Both the position numbers and the translations under genes were made by a program. DNA of 64,000 nucleotides, taken from assembly GCA_027490095.1 (NCBI GenBank), contig JAIXYT010000005.1, positions 1 through 64,000 of the forward strand, written 5' to 3'. Positions 1 to 7,953 of this stretch are shown here, piece after piece (the first letter of the stretch is position 1; each line of letters opens with the position of its first letter). The DNA is from Sphingomonadales bacterium (GTDB lineage Bacteria; Pseudomonadota; Alphaproteobacteria; Sphingomonadales; Sphingomonadaceae). The notes beneath the pieces are model-generated. The model had not been told where the DNA came from and did no database searches. It saw only the letters and a list, made by a program, of their open reading frames with translations.

Positions 1-904
1 CGAAGAAGCGCTTGGGCCGCTGCAGCGCGTTGGCGTCGACACCGCCCGACAGCACCTTGCCCGACGACGGCACCACCGAGTTGTAGGCGCGCGCCAGGCG
101 GGTGATCGAATCGAGCAGGATCACCACGTCGCGCTTGTGCTCGACAAGGCGCTTGGCCTTCTCGATCACCATTTCGGCGACCTGCACGTGGCGCGCGGCC
201 GGCTCGTCGAAGGTGGAGGAAATCACCTCGCCCTGCACCGAGCGCTGCATGTCTGTCACTTCCTCGGGCCGCTCGTCGATCAGCAGCACGATCAGATAGA
301 CTTCGGGGTGGTTGGCCGAAATCGCCTTGGCGATGTTCTGCAGCAGCACCGTTTTCCCGACCCGGGGCGGCGCCACGATCAGCGCGCGCTGGCCCTTGCC
401 CTGCGGGCTGATGATGTCGATGACCCGGGCCGACTTGTCCTTGTTGGTCGGGTCGTTGCTGTCGAGGTTCAACTTCTCGTCGGGGTAGAGCGGCGTCAGG
501 TTGTCGAAATTGACCCGGTGCCGAAGCGTCTCGGGATCGTCGAAGTTGATCCGGGTGAGCTTCACCATCGAGAAGTAGCGCTCGCCGTCCTTGGGGGCGC
601 GGATCTCGCCTTCGATGGTGTCGCCGGTGCGGATGCCGTAGCGGCGGACGAGGGACGGCTGGAGGTAGATGTCGTCCGGGCCGGCGAGATAGTTGGCGTC
701 GGCCGAGCGGAGGAATCCGAAGCCGTCGGAAAGCACCTCGATGGTGCCCGAGCCGATGATTTCCTCGCCGCTTTCGGCCTTGGCCTTCAGGATTCCGAAC
801 AGCAGGTCCTGCTTCCTGAGGGTCGAGGCCTGTTCGACACCAAGCTCCTCGGCCATGGCAACGAGGTCTGCGGGTGTCTTCTTCTTGAGTTCAATGAGAT
901 GCAT
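1..904 (-). CDS. rho: Transcription termination factor Rho (partial, C-terminus off the window)
   Basis: Hexameric RNA-dependent ATPase that terminates transcription in the cytoplasm. About 301 residues are visible, beginning [20 protein letters not shown], which matches the N-terminal Rho helix bundle of alphaproteobacteria. A cold-shock-like RNA-binding domain follows ([15 protein letters not shown]). Then comes the RecA-like ATPase with Walker A APPRVGKT, Walker [15 protein letters not shown] and the [11 protein letters not shown] segment. The remaining roughly 115 residues lie left of base 1. The ATG at 904-902 is the only start that gives the family N-terminus. About 210 bases separate it from the next gene, room for a leader; Rho genes are often autoregulated, but no specific element was recognised. 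Confidence 0.97.
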   Translation of the reverse strand, partial: MHLIELKKKTPADLVAMAEELGVEQASTLRKQDLLFGILKAKAESGEEIIGSGTIEVLSDGFGFLRSADANYLAGPDDIYLQPSLVRRYGIRTGDTIEGEIRAPKDGERYFSMVKLTRINFDDPETLRHRVNFDNLTPLYPDEKLNLDSNDPTNKDKSARVIDIISPQGKGQRALIVAPPRVGKTVLLQNIAKAISANHPEVYLIVLLIDERPEEVTDMQRSVQGEVISSTFDEPAARHVQVAEMVIEKAKRLVEHKRDVVILLDSITRLARAYNSVVPSSGKVLSGGVDANALQRPKRFF

Positions 905-1115
905 CTGGGCTTTCTGGGAGTTGGACGCCGGGCTCGAGGCTCTGGGCTATGATGCGCAGGGGCTGTCGCTGGCGGAAAGCTGCGCTGCCGGACGGAGCGC
1001 GTGGCCGCGCGGTAAGCCGGGACGATACGCAACGCAAGCAGAAGTTTGGCCCCTGAGCCGCCATGGCCCACTCAGCCTGTTGCATTGGCTGCGCCTGCGT
1101 CGCAGGATACGCGCC

Positions 1116-1370
1116 ATGGGCGGACTGTTGCGAGCGATCGGCTGGGGCTGGCTGGCTGCCGGCCTGTTGGGTTTCATGTCTGCCTTCTTCGCGAGCCGCG
1201 GCATCGCCCTGCCCATCCCTCCCGAGCTTGTTCAGGCCCTGGCGATTCCCTGGAGCGGCTTCGCCAAAGCGCTGGCAATGCCCCATGCGCTGCAGTTGAC
1301 CGTGACCGGCGTGGGTGTCGTGATCAACGCCAGCATCCTGTTCGTGATCGCCGGCATCCTCGACCGTTGA
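1116..1370 (+). CDS. Small two-helix membrane protein of unknown function
   Basis: An 84-residue product starting MGGLLRAIGWGWLAAGLL. It has one hydrophobic segment at about residues 5-27 and a second at about 60-80 (VTGVGVVINASILFVIAG), ending ILDR. I do not recognise a named family. It lies alone on the plus strand between the leftward rho and hemJ genes. Its stop is 33 bases from the hemJ stop, so the two are convergent. An in-frame TTG at about 1080 could extend the N-terminus by some twelve basic residues. That two clean transmembrane segments fall in one frame of a GC-rich stretch is the main argument that it is real. Confidence 0.55.
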   Translation: MGGLLRAIGWGWLAAGLLGFMSAFFASRGIALPIPPELVQALAIPWSGFAKALAMPHALQLTVTGVGVVINASILFVIAGILDR

Positions 1371-1403
1371 CGCCCCGTCTGCAGGAGCCGACGGCGCAGT
1401 GCG

Positions 1404-1856
1404 TCAGAACGGCTTCAGGATCGCCAGCGACACCATCAGGATCGTGAACAGCGCCGGAACCTCGTTCCACAGCCGCAGCGACCGTTCGGCGACCGGTCGT
1501 TCACCGCGGGCCATCTTCTTCGAAAGGCCCACCATCCAGCCGTGATAGCCCGACAGAAGCAGGGCGAGGAAGATCTTGGCATGGATCCAGCCGGCCGCAG
1601 ACAGGCCGTAGCTGGTGGCGACGGCAAGCCCCAGAATCCAGGTGACGACAAGGCTGGGGGTCAGGATGATGCGCCGCACGCGCGCGGTCCGTTCGCGCCA
1701 GTTCATGTCCTCGTCGGACCCGACCGGAACGCTTGCCTGATGCACCAGATAGCGCGGAAGGATGAACAGGCCCGCGATCCAGAAGAAGGTGACCACCGCA
1801 TGCGCCGCCTTCACGGGCATGTAGGCGCCCCCAAGCCATCCGACGAGCGACTCCAT
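1404..1856 (-). CDS. hemJ: Protoporphyrinogen oxidase HemJ
   Basis: Inner-membrane protein that oxidises protoporphyrinogen IX to protoporphyrin IX in heme synthesis. It has 150 residues, the usual family length. The N-terminal helix contains the conserved His (VKAAHAVVTFFWIAGLFILP). The LPRYLVH motif, the R-RI-TPSLVVTW helix, the IHAKIFLALLLSGYHGW segment and a C-terminal LWNEVPALFTILMV helix follow, giving four membrane segments. It sits three bases downstream of hemE on the same strand, so two heme-pathway genes form an operon next to the presumed replication origin, an arrangement known in alphaproteobacteria. Confidence 0.93.
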   Translation of the reverse strand: MESLVGWLGGAYMPVKAAHAVVTFFWIAGLFILPRYLVHQASVPVGSDEDMNWRERTARVRRIILTPSLVVTWILGLAVATSYGLSAAGWIHAKIFLALLLSGYHGWMVGLSKKMARGERPVAERSLRLWNEVPALFTILMVSLAILKPF

Positions 1857-1859
1857 CCC

Positions 1860-2888
1860 TCAGCTCCTCAGCCGCGCCAGCAGCGCCTCGACATGGGGAA
1901 TGGGCGTGAACCGGTCGATCCCGTGCCCGAGGTTCAGGATGTGCGGCCGGCCGCGCATGATGTCCAGAACCTCGTCGAGCGCCCGCTCCAGCGGGGCGCC
2001 GCCGGCCTTCAGGGCAAGCGGATCGACATTGCCCTGCAGCGGCAGGCTGTCGGGTGTGTTCGCCACCACGAAGCGCAGGTCGGTCGATTCGTCGATCGCC
2101 ATGGCACTGACCCGCGTCTCGCGGGCATAGGCGGGCGCCTTTTCGCCCGCCCCGCGGGGAAAACCGATGATCGGCGTGTGCGGGTGCTGTTGTCGCAGCT
2201 GGTCGACCAGCCAGGCGGTGGGGGCGATCACCCAGCGCTCGAATTCGGATGGCGCAAGGCTGCCCGACCAGCTGTCGAACAGCATCACCGCGTCCGCGCC
2301 CGCATCGATCTGGCCCGAAAGATAGTGCAGCGTGTCGGTCGCGATCCGGTCGATGAGGGCCTGGAACCGCGCGGGATCGGCATAGGCCATCAACCGGGCA
2401 TCGGCCTGGTCCTTGGACCCCTCGCCGGCCACCATGTAGGTCGCAACCGTGTAGGGCGACCCTGCAAAGCCGAACAGCGCCTTCTCGGGCGCCAGGTTGG
2501 CGCGCACCTTGCGGACAGTCTCCCAGATCGGGAGATAATGGTGCCGTGCGGGCTTCAACCCTTCCAGATCGGCCGCCTTCAACGGCGGGTCGAGACGTGG
2601 CCCCTCGCCTTCGGTGAAGGTCAGATCCTGGCCCATCGCATGGGGCACGATCAGGATGTCCGAAAACAGGATCGCGATGTCGAAGCCGAACCGACGGATC
2701 GGCTGCAGCGTGATCTCGCAGGCCGCATCGCTGTCGTAGCAAAGCGCCAGGAAGCTGCCCTTCTCGGCCCGCAGCTCGCGATACTCCGGCAGATAGCGGC
2801 CGGCCTGGCGCATCAGCCAGACCGGGGGAGGAGTGAGGGCCTGTCCAGTAAGGACGCTGAGGGCGCGGTTCGGTTGGGTCGTTGTCAT
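1860..2888 (-). CDS. hemE: Uroporphyrinogen decarboxylase
   Basis: Cytosolic enzyme that removes four carboxyl groups from uroporphyrinogen III to give coproporphyrinogen III. The 342 residues match the family length. The N-terminal signature P-V-W-L-M-R-Q-A-G-R-Y-L-P-E-Y is intact. Downstream are DIAILFSDILIVPHAMG, the FAGSPYTVATYMV segment, LFDSWSGSL, IGFPRGAG and the C-terminal ILNLGHGI motif. The ATG at 2888 is followed by a short leader TTTQPNRAL. The gene reads away from the 400-bp gap that looks like oriC and is followed directly by hemJ. hemE at the origin is a conserved landmark, first described in Caulobacter. Confidence 0.97.
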   Translation of the reverse strand: MTTTQPNRALSVLTGQALTPPPVWLMRQAGRYLPEYRELRAEKGSFLALCYDSDAACEITLQPIRRFGFDIAILFSDILIVPHAMGQDLTFTEGEGPRLDPPLKAADLEGLKPARHHYLPIWETVRKVRANLAPEKALFGFAGSPYTVATYMVAGEGSKDQADARLMAYADPARFQALIDRIATDTLHYLSGQIDAGADAVMLFDSWSGSLAPSEFERWVIAPTAWLVDQLRQQHPHTPIIGFPRGAGEKAPAYARETRVSAMAIDESTDLRFVVANTPDSLPLQGNVDPLALKAGGAPLERALDEVLDIMRGRPHILNLGHGIDRFTPIPHVEALLARLRS

Positions 2889-3085
2889 CGGCTGCCTGTC
2901 TATCCGGCAGCCTTGCCTCGCGCAAACGGGCTTTTCCCTTTCAAATGTCTTTCAGACTCTTTTCGGAATTGTGAAGACAGTGGCCCGGTGAGTCATGGGG
3001 ATGAAATGCCGTCCACAGCAGCATCCACAGGCTGCGGCCGGCCAAGCCGTTTTGCGGGCTCCCGGAATCCGGCTTCTCAGAAGGC

Positions 3086-3094
3086 TGTGGATTT
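3086..3094 (-). promoter_or_regulatory. DnaA-box-like site
   Basis: TGTGGATTT on the plus strand reads AAATCCACA on the minus strand, two mismatches from TTATCCACA with the TCCACA core intact. It lies centrally in the candidate origin. Confidence 0.5.
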
Positions 3095-3228
3095 CCGCCC
3101 GGGATCCATTCACACAGGCATATGTCGGCTTGAATCGCCGGGACCGGGCCGGTGGTCGGGGCGCTTGACGGCCCCGGCTTGCGCCGTTCATCGATTCGTT
3201 CCGGGAATCTGCGGGTTTTTCCGGTGGA

Positions 3229-3237
3229 TTGTCCACA
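3229..3237 (+). promoter_or_regulatory. DnaA-box-like site
   Basis: TTGTCCACA is one mismatch from the TTATCCACA consensus. It is the best box in the candidate origin and lies 53 bases before the start of ppsR. Confidence 0.6.
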
Positions 3238-3289
3238 GGCGCTCGGCCAATGACAGGTTCGAGCACCGGACAAGGATTCTGACGGCAAC

Positions 3290-4126
3290 GTGACACGGCT
3301 TCACCTGCATCTGGTCTCCGACTCCACCGGCGAGACGCTGGAAAGCCTGGTGAAGGCCGGCCTTGCCCAGTTCGAGGCTGTGGATGCCGTGAAGCACTAT
3401 TGGCCGATGGTTCGGTCCGAGGGGCATCTGGACCGTGTGCTCGACGAGGTGGCGCGCAGCCCCGGGCTCGTGCTCTACACCCTGGTTGCACGATCCGTGC
3501 GCGAGCGGCTGGAACAGCGCTGTGCCGCCCTCGGGCTTCCGGTGATCCCGGTGATGGACCCCGTGATCGCCGGGCTCGAGCGGATGCTGGGCACCCGGGC
3601 CGCCAGCCGACCCGGCGGCCAGCACCGCATGGACGCGGCCTATTTCGGCCGGATCGAGGCGATCAACTGGACCATGGAGCATGACGACGGGCTGCTGCCG
3701 CAGGAATGGGAACAGGCCGATCTGGTGCTTGCCGGCGTGTCGCGCAGCTCCAAGACGCCCACCTCGCTCTATCTCGCAAACCGCGGCTACCGAGTGGCCA
3801 ACATTCCCATCGTTCCCGACCGACCGCTTCCGCCCGAACTGTTCGAGCTGAAGAACCCGGTCGTCGTCGGCCTGACCGTTGCGGCCGAGCGGTTGGAGCA
3901 GGTCCGCCGCGCCCGTATCCTTGGGCAGGATGTTGCGGGCATCTCGGCGGCCTACGCCGACCCGGAAAGGATCAAGGCCGAGCTGAACGCCGCCCGCCGG
4001 CTGTTTGCCGATCGCGGATGGCCGGTGCTCGATGTCACCCGCCGCAGCATCGAGGAGACGGCGGCCGAACTGATGAACATGCTGACCTTGCGCGAGGAGA
4101 GGCAGCAGGAGAGGGCAGGCGAATGA
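3290..4126 (+). CDS. ppsR: Pyruvate, phosphate dikinase regulatory protein (DUF299/PpsR)
   Basis: Bifunctional cytosolic enzyme that inactivates PPDK or PEP synthase by ADP-dependent phosphorylation and reactivates it by Pi-dependent dephosphorylation. It has 278 residues with the N-terminal family signature HLHLVSDSTGETLESL. The P-loop-like motif GVSRSSKTPTSLYLA is near residue 150, followed by KNPVVVGLT and the C-terminal VLDVTRRSIEETAAE. The GTG start at 3290 gives the correct N-terminus. It is the first gene rightward from the candidate origin, and its stop overlaps the maf start (ATGA). Its target kinase is not in the window. Confidence 0.95.
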   Translation: MTRLHLHLVSDSTGETLESLVKAGLAQFEAVDAVKHYWPMVRSEGHLDRVLDEVARSPGLVLYTLVARSVRERLEQRCAALGLPVIPVMDPVIAGLERMLGTRAASRPGGQHRMDAAYFGRIEAINWTMEHDDGLLPQEWEQADLVLAGVSRSSKTPTSLYLANRGYRVANIPIVPDRPLPPELFELKNPVVVGLTVAAERLEQVRRARILGQDVAGISAAYADPERIKAELNAARRLFADRGWPVLDVTRRSIEETAAELMNMLTLREERQQERAGE

Positions 4127-4710
4127 TCATCCTTGCAAGCGAAAGCGCGTCGCGCAAGGCCATGCTGGCAGCCGCCGGTGTCGCGTTCGAGGCCGTGCCG
4201 GCGCGAATCGACGAGGCCGGCGTGACGGCCGAGATGGCGGGGCGACCGGTGCGCGATGTCGCGGACCGGCTGGCCGAGCTGAAGGCGGTGAAGGTGAGCC
4301 TTCGGCAGCGGGGCGCCTTCGTGCTTGGCAGCGACTCCATGCTCGAGGAGGAGCGCGGGCGCTGGCTGGACAAACCCGGAAGCCTGGAGGGCCTGCGCAT
4401 GCAGCTGAGGGCGTTGCGCGGGCGGAGCCATCGGCTGGTGAGCGCCGCGGTGGTGGCGCGTGACGGTGAGCCTCTGTGGCGCCATGTGGAGGTGGCAACC
4501 CTGCATGTGCGGGCGTTCAGCGAGGCCTGGCTGGAGCAGTATGTGGCGGCCTGCGGGGCGGATGTGCTGTCGAGCGTCGGGGGCTATCACCTGGAAGGGT
4601 TGGGGGCGCAGCTGTTCACGCGGATCGAGGGGGACCAGTTCGCGGTGCGGGGGCTGCCGCTGCTGGCGGTGCTGGGCTGGCTGCGCGAGGCCGGGGAGTT
4701 GACGGCTTGA
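4123..4710 (+). CDS. maf: Maf-family nucleoside triphosphate pyrophosphatase
   Basis: Hydrolyses non-canonical or methylated nucleotides (NTP to NMP plus PPi) and is linked to septum inhibition in some bacteria. The 195 residues start IILASESASRKAMLAAAG, the Maf active-site loop. The conserved acidic motif is GSDSMLEE, followed by DKPGSLEGL, LRGRSHRLVSA and the C-terminal GGYHLEGLGAQLF. The start is the ATG that overlaps the ppsR stop, which suggests translational coupling. The SESASR and GSDS motifs are closer to the broad Maf-like group than to the YhdE dTTPase type, so the preferred nucleotide cannot be stated. Confidence 0.92.
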   Translation: MIILASESASRKAMLAAAGVAFEAVPARIDEAGVTAEMAGRPVRDVADRLAELKAVKVSLRQRGAFVLGSDSMLEEERGRWLDKPGSLEGLRMQLRALRGRSHRLVSAAVVARDGEPLWRHVEVATLHVRAFSEAWLEQYVAACGADVLSSVGGYHLEGLGAQLFTRIEGDQFAVRGLPLLAVLGWLREAGELTA

Positions 4711-5579
4711 AATATGCAGAGGTGATCGGCGATCCGATCGCGCATTCGAAATCGCCGATGATCCATGGATTCTGGCTGCGCGCCCTTGGGCTGGAGGCCG
4801 ATTATCGCGCGGCGCATGTTCGGGCGGACGGGCTGGCTGCCTATTTCGCGGTGCGGCGGGCCGACCCGGACTGGGTGGGGTGCAATGTGACCATGCCGCA
4901 CAAGGAGGCGGTGCTGGCGCATGTGGACGAGGTGGATGCGCTGGCCGCGCGGCTGAATGCGGCGAACACCATCGTGAAGCGGGCCGACGGACGGCTGGTG
5001 GCCGGCAACACGGATGTGGCGGGCGTGGCCGAGCCGCTGAAGCGGCACGCGATCGGTGGCTATCCGGACCATGTGGCGACCTATGTTCAGATCATCGGGG
5101 CGGGTGGCGCCGCGCGGGCGGCGGTGCTGGGGGCACAGGCGGCCGGCTTCGGCGACTTCGACATCTTCAACCGGTCGCCTGGACAGGCCGATGCGGTGGC
5201 CGCGCTTGCCGGGGCCCCGTTCGGGACCGGCAATCCGCTGGAGGCGCTGGGGCCGATCCGCAATCCGAACGACGGGCAGGCCCAGCAGCGCTACAGCCAT
5301 GTCGTCATCAACGCGACCAGCATGGGGATGCATGGCGAGAACCCCGTCCCAATCGAACTTTCGGCCTATTATCCCGACACGATCGTGTTCGACATGGTCT
5401 ATGTGCCGCTTGAAACACCGCTGCTGGCGCAGGCGCGGGCTGTGGGGCTGAGGTGCATCGACGGGCTGGAGATGCTGGTGGGGCAGGCAGCGCTTGCCTT
5501 CGAGCGGTTCTTCGGCGCCCCGCCGTCCAGGGACAGGGATGCCGATCTGCGGGCCCTTCTGTTGGGGGAGAGACGGTGA
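4707..5579 (+). CDS. aroE: Shikimate dehydrogenase
   Basis: NADPH-dependent reduction of 3-dehydroshikimate to shikimate in aromatic amino acid synthesis. About 290 residues. The substrate-binding N-terminus YAEVIGDPIAHSKSPMIHG and the catalytic segment CNVTMPHKEAVL are present, with AANTIV and GNTDVAG following. The nucleotide-binding loop is GAGGAARAAV, then NATSMGM and the C-terminal DGLEMLVGQAALAFE. The only in-frame start near the expected N-terminus is TTG at 4707, which overlaps the maf TGA stop. Together with the coaE overlap this points to coupled translation across four genes. Confidence 0.95.
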   Translation: MKYAEVIGDPIAHSKSPMIHGFWLRALGLEADYRAAHVRADGLAAYFAVRRADPDWVGCNVTMPHKEAVLAHVDEVDALAARLNAANTIVKRADGRLVAGNTDVAGVAEPLKRHAIGGYPDHVATYVQIIGAGGAARAAVLGAQAAGFGDFDIFNRSPGQADAVAALAGAPFGTGNPLEALGPIRNPNDGQAQQRYSHVVINATSMGMHGENPVPIELSAYYPDTIVFDMVYVPLETPLLAQARAVGLRCIDGLEMLVGQAALAFERFFGAPPSRDRDADLRALLLGERR

Positions 5580-6178
5580 AACGGCCGGTCGTCATCGGGC
5601 TGACGGGCTCCATCGGCATGGGGAAATCCAAGATCGCGGACAAGTTCCGCCACCTCGGCCTGCCGGTCTTCGATGCCGACGCTGCCGTCCGCCACGTGCA
5701 GGGGCCGGGCGGTGTGGCGCTTGCCGAGATCGAGGCGGCCTTTCCCGGCACCACGGGGCCGGCAGGCGTGGACCGGGCGAAGCTGGGCGCAGCCGTCTTC
5801 GGCAATGCGGATGCCCTGAAGCGGCTGGAGCGGATCGTCCATCCCGCCGTCGGGCGCCTGCAGCAGCAGTTCCGGCGCCGTCATCGCAGCCGTCGGGCGA
5901 TCGTGCTCGACATTCCCCTTCTGCTGGAGGGCGAGGGCTGGAAGGGGGTGGACGTGATTGCAGTCGCATCGGCCCCCTTTCATGTGCAGCGGGCCCGCGT
6001 GCTGGCGCGGCCGGGAATGACCTCCGAAAAGTTCGAGAAGGTGGTGTCGCACCAGATGCCGGATTCGGTGAAACGGGCGCGGGCTGATATCATCGTCGAA
6101 ACGGGGCGCGGGCGGCTGCTCACCTTCCGCACCGTGCGCGCAGTGGCGCGCATGGCGAAAGGCAGCCGGCTGGCCTGA
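5576..6178 (+). CDS. coaE: Dephospho-CoA kinase
   Basis: Phosphorylates the 3'-hydroxyl of dephospho-CoA in the last step of coenzyme A synthesis. The 200 residues have P-loop GLTGSIGMGKS near residue 8, then FDADAAVRHV, ERIVHPAV and LDIPLLLEGEGW, all in family order. The C-terminal MPDSVKRARADIIVETG region is also typical. The GTG start at 5576 overlaps the aroE stop (GTGA). This ppsR-maf-aroE-coaE-dnaQ order beside hemE is common in alphaproteobacteria. Confidence 0.95.
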   Translation: MKRPVVIGLTGSIGMGKSKIADKFRHLGLPVFDADAAVRHVQGPGGVALAEIEAAFPGTTGPAGVDRAKLGAAVFGNADALKRLERIVHPAVGRLQQQFRRRHRSRRAIVLDIPLLLEGEGWKGVDVIAVASAPFHVQRARVLARPGMTSEKFEKVVSHQMPDSVKRARADIIVETGRGRLLTFRTVRAVARMAKGSRLA

Positions 6179-6202
6179 GGCCCCCCTGCAGGAGCCCTTG
6201 CC

Positions 6203-6571
6203 ATGTATGAGCGGATGACGAGCTCCGACGACACCCTTGCCGTCCGGCTTGGCGAAACCCTGACCGCCGCCGAGATCGACGAGCTCTACGCCGAGGCAGC
6301 GCGGGCGCTGGAGGGCCGGGACAGGCTGAACTACTTCGTGGACGCGACCCGCTGGAGCCATCTTGCCCCCGATGTGGCGCTGCATGCCCTGAAACAGAGA
6401 GTGCTGCATCTGGGCTGGTACAACCGCTTCCGGCGGGTGGCGGTCGTGACCGACAGCCAGGCCCTGAAGGCCATGGTTACGGCCATGGACTGGGTGACCC
6501 CGGTGATGGACGTCCAGGCCTTTGCTCCGGCTGACGCGGACGAGGCATTGCGCTGGTGCCAGGGCGGCTGA
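6203..6571 (+). CDS. SpoIIAA-like / STAS-fold protein
   Basis: 122 residues with the pattern of the SpoIIAA-like family (DUF3478): ERMTSSDDTLAVRLGETLTA, LNYFVDATRW, then WYNRFRRVAVVTDS and a C-terminal ADADEALRW. Members are small cytosolic proteins proposed to bind lipids or act in signalling; the role here is unknown. An AGGAG at about 6186-6190 at good spacing supports the ATG at 6203. The gene interrupts the usual coaE-dnaQ adjacency, and both neighbours read the same way, so it is probably co-transcribed. Confidence 0.75.
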   Translation: MYERMTSSDDTLAVRLGETLTAAEIDELYAEAARALEGRDRLNYFVDATRWSHLAPDVALHALKQRVLHLGWYNRFRRVAVVTDSQALKAMVTAMDWVTPVMDVQAFAPADADEALRWCQGG

Positions 6572-6611
6572 CCCCTTGCGACTGCCGGAAAAGGCGCGGA
6601 TAAGCGACAGG

Positions 6612-7289
6612 ATGCGCGAGATCGTGTTCGACACGGAAACCACGGGGCTGGACCCCCGGGACGGGCACAGGCTGGTGGAATTCGCCGGCATCGAGCTCAA
6701 CGAACGGGTGCCCACGGGGCGGCATCTCCACTTCTATGTGAACCCGGGCCGCAGCATGCCGCCCGAGGCGCAGGCCGTGCACGGCATCACCGAGGATTTC
6801 CTTGCCGACAAGCCCGGCTTTGCCGCCCACGCGGCCGAGCTGTGCGCGTTTCTGGAGGGTGCGACCCTGGTGGCGCACAACGCCCAGTTCGACATCCGGT
6901 TCCTGAACTTCGAGCTGGAGCAGTGCGGGCTTTCACCGATCGCCCAGGAGCTGGTTGTCGACACGCTGGAACTCGCCCGCAAGCGGTTCCCCGGCGCCAA
7001 GCATTCGCTGGATGCGCTGTGCCAGAGGTTCGGGATCGACCGGTCCGGCCGCGTCGTGCACGGCGCGCTGATCGACGCAGGGCTCCTGGCGGACGTCTAT
7101 GTGGAGCTGACGGGCGGCCGGCAGATCGGCTTCGACCTTGCCGTCTCGGTGATGGAGGCCCATGTCGGTGAGGTGGTGGACTGGCCCATGCGAAGCTGGC
7201 CGATCCCGGCGGAGGAGATTGCGGCGCACGAGGCCTTCGTCGCCGGAATGAAGGAGCCCCTGTGGCTGAAACAGGCCGGCTCGGCCTGA
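6612..7289 (+). CDS. dnaQ: DNA polymerase III epsilon subunit (3'-5' proofreading exonuclease)
   Basis: Proofreading exonuclease of the replicative polymerase. 225 residues. Exo I is FDTETTGLD at residues 5-13, Exo II is HNAQFDIRFLN near residue 88, and the Exo III-epsilon motif is HGALIDAGLLADVY near residue 150. These give the four acidic metal ligands and the catalytic His. The ATG at 6612 (MREIVFDTETTG) is the family start. The C-terminal clamp- and alpha-binding tail is poorly conserved, as is usual. The epsilon gene beside the origin region is typical of the clade. Confidence 0.95.
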   Translation: MREIVFDTETTGLDPRDGHRLVEFAGIELNERVPTGRHLHFYVNPGRSMPPEAQAVHGITEDFLADKPGFAAHAAELCAFLEGATLVAHNAQFDIRFLNFELEQCGLSPIAQELVVDTLELARKRFPGAKHSLDALCQRFGIDRSGRVVHGALIDAGLLADVYVELTGGRQIGFDLAVSVMEAHVGEVVDWPMRSWPIPAEEIAAHEAFVAGMKEPLWLKQAGSA

Positions 7290-7306
7290 GGACAAGGAGA
7301 CGCGAA

Positions 7307-7885
7307 ATGGATATCCGGGTTGCTGGCCACCAGGTCGAGACGGGGCAGGCTTTCCGGGTCCATGTGACCGACCGGCTGGAGGCGATTGCCGGCACCTATT
7401 TCAAACGCTCCATCGGCGCGACCGTGACGCTGGGGCCCGGCCCCCACGACAGCTTCCAGTGCGATATCGTGATGCACGTGATGCAGGGGCTCGTGCTGAA
7501 GGGCTCCAATCGCGCAGGCGTCGCCAACATCGCCTTCGACGGCGCCGCCGACAAGATCGAGAAGCAGCTCAGGCGCTACATGCGGCGGCTGAAGGACAAG
7601 TCCGGCGGCGCGACGCTCGACGGGCTGCCCCTGGCCGAGGTGCCGGCGAACGCCGAATACCGGATCTTCGAGTCTGCCGCCGAGGAAGAGGAGGCCCCCG
7701 ACGCCCCGCTCACCATTGCGGAGACCAAGGTCGACATTCCGGAAGCCAGCGTGTCCGACGCGGTGATGATGCTGGACCTCCGAAACACGACGGCCCTGCT
7801 GTTCAAGAACAGCGGCACCGGCGCCCTCAACATGGTCTATCGCCGGGAGGACGGAAACATCGGCTGGGTCGAGCCCAGGGCCTGA
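7307..7885 (+). CDS. hpf: Ribosome hibernation promoting factor, long form
   Basis: Binds the 30S decoding region and promotes inactive 100S ribosome dimers in stationary phase. 192 residues: an N-terminal RaiA/YfiA domain (about 1-105, MDIRVAGHQVETGQAF to RRYMRRLKD), an acidic linker with a run of Glu near residue 125, and a C-terminal dimerisation domain (ASVSDAVMMLDLRNTTALLFKN, MVYRREDGNIGWVEP). A near-perfect ribosome binding site, AAGGAGA at 7294-7300, sits seven bases before the ATG. ptsN follows, an arrangement seen in many proteobacteria, though rpoN, often upstream, is absent here. Confidence 0.95.
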   Translation: MDIRVAGHQVETGQAFRVHVTDRLEAIAGTYFKRSIGATVTLGPGPHDSFQCDIVMHVMQGLVLKGSNRAGVANIAFDGAADKIEKQLRRYMRRLKDKSGGATLDGLPLAEVPANAEYRIFESAAEEEEAPDAPLTIAETKVDIPEASVSDAVMMLDLRNTTALLFKNSGTGALNMVYRREDGNIGWVEPRA

Positions 7886-7953
7886 CCTTGGGCTGACCAT
7901 CGGCGGCCTGCGCCGTGTATGGCTGCTGCTGCTTTACCTGTCTGGATGGATTC

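Larger units (their letters stand above)
2889..3289. other. Candidate chromosomal replication origin (oriC)
   Basis: A 401-bp gap with no convincing gene, flanked by hemE reading left and the PPDK-regulator gene reading right. In Caulobacter and relatives the origin lies at the hemE junction. The gap holds four sites with the TCCACA core of the DnaA box or its complement: 3011-3017, 3022-3030, 3086-3094 and 3229-3237. The last, TTGTCCACA, differs by one base from TTATCCACA. Seven GANTC sites, the CcrM methylation target, start at 2955, 2990, 3065, 3132, 3193, 3205 and 3275, where one or two are expected by chance. The stretch 2930-2980 is AT-richer than its surroundings and could be the unwinding element. 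Genes run divergently away on both sides. Confidence 0.75.

Noticed and set aside
137-952. Long plus-strand open frame over rho
   Set aside because: It is the antisense shadow of Rho, whose protein motifs are unmistakable on the minus strand.
1542-3293. 583-codon plus-strand open frame across hemJ, hemE and the origin gap
   Set aside because: It is antisense to two certain genes; GC-rich codon bias opens the opposite frames. Its composition is Arg/Gly/His-rich with no domain.
2941-3491. Minus-strand frames through the candidate origin
   Set aside because: They overlap the start of ppsR and show no recognisable protein pattern.
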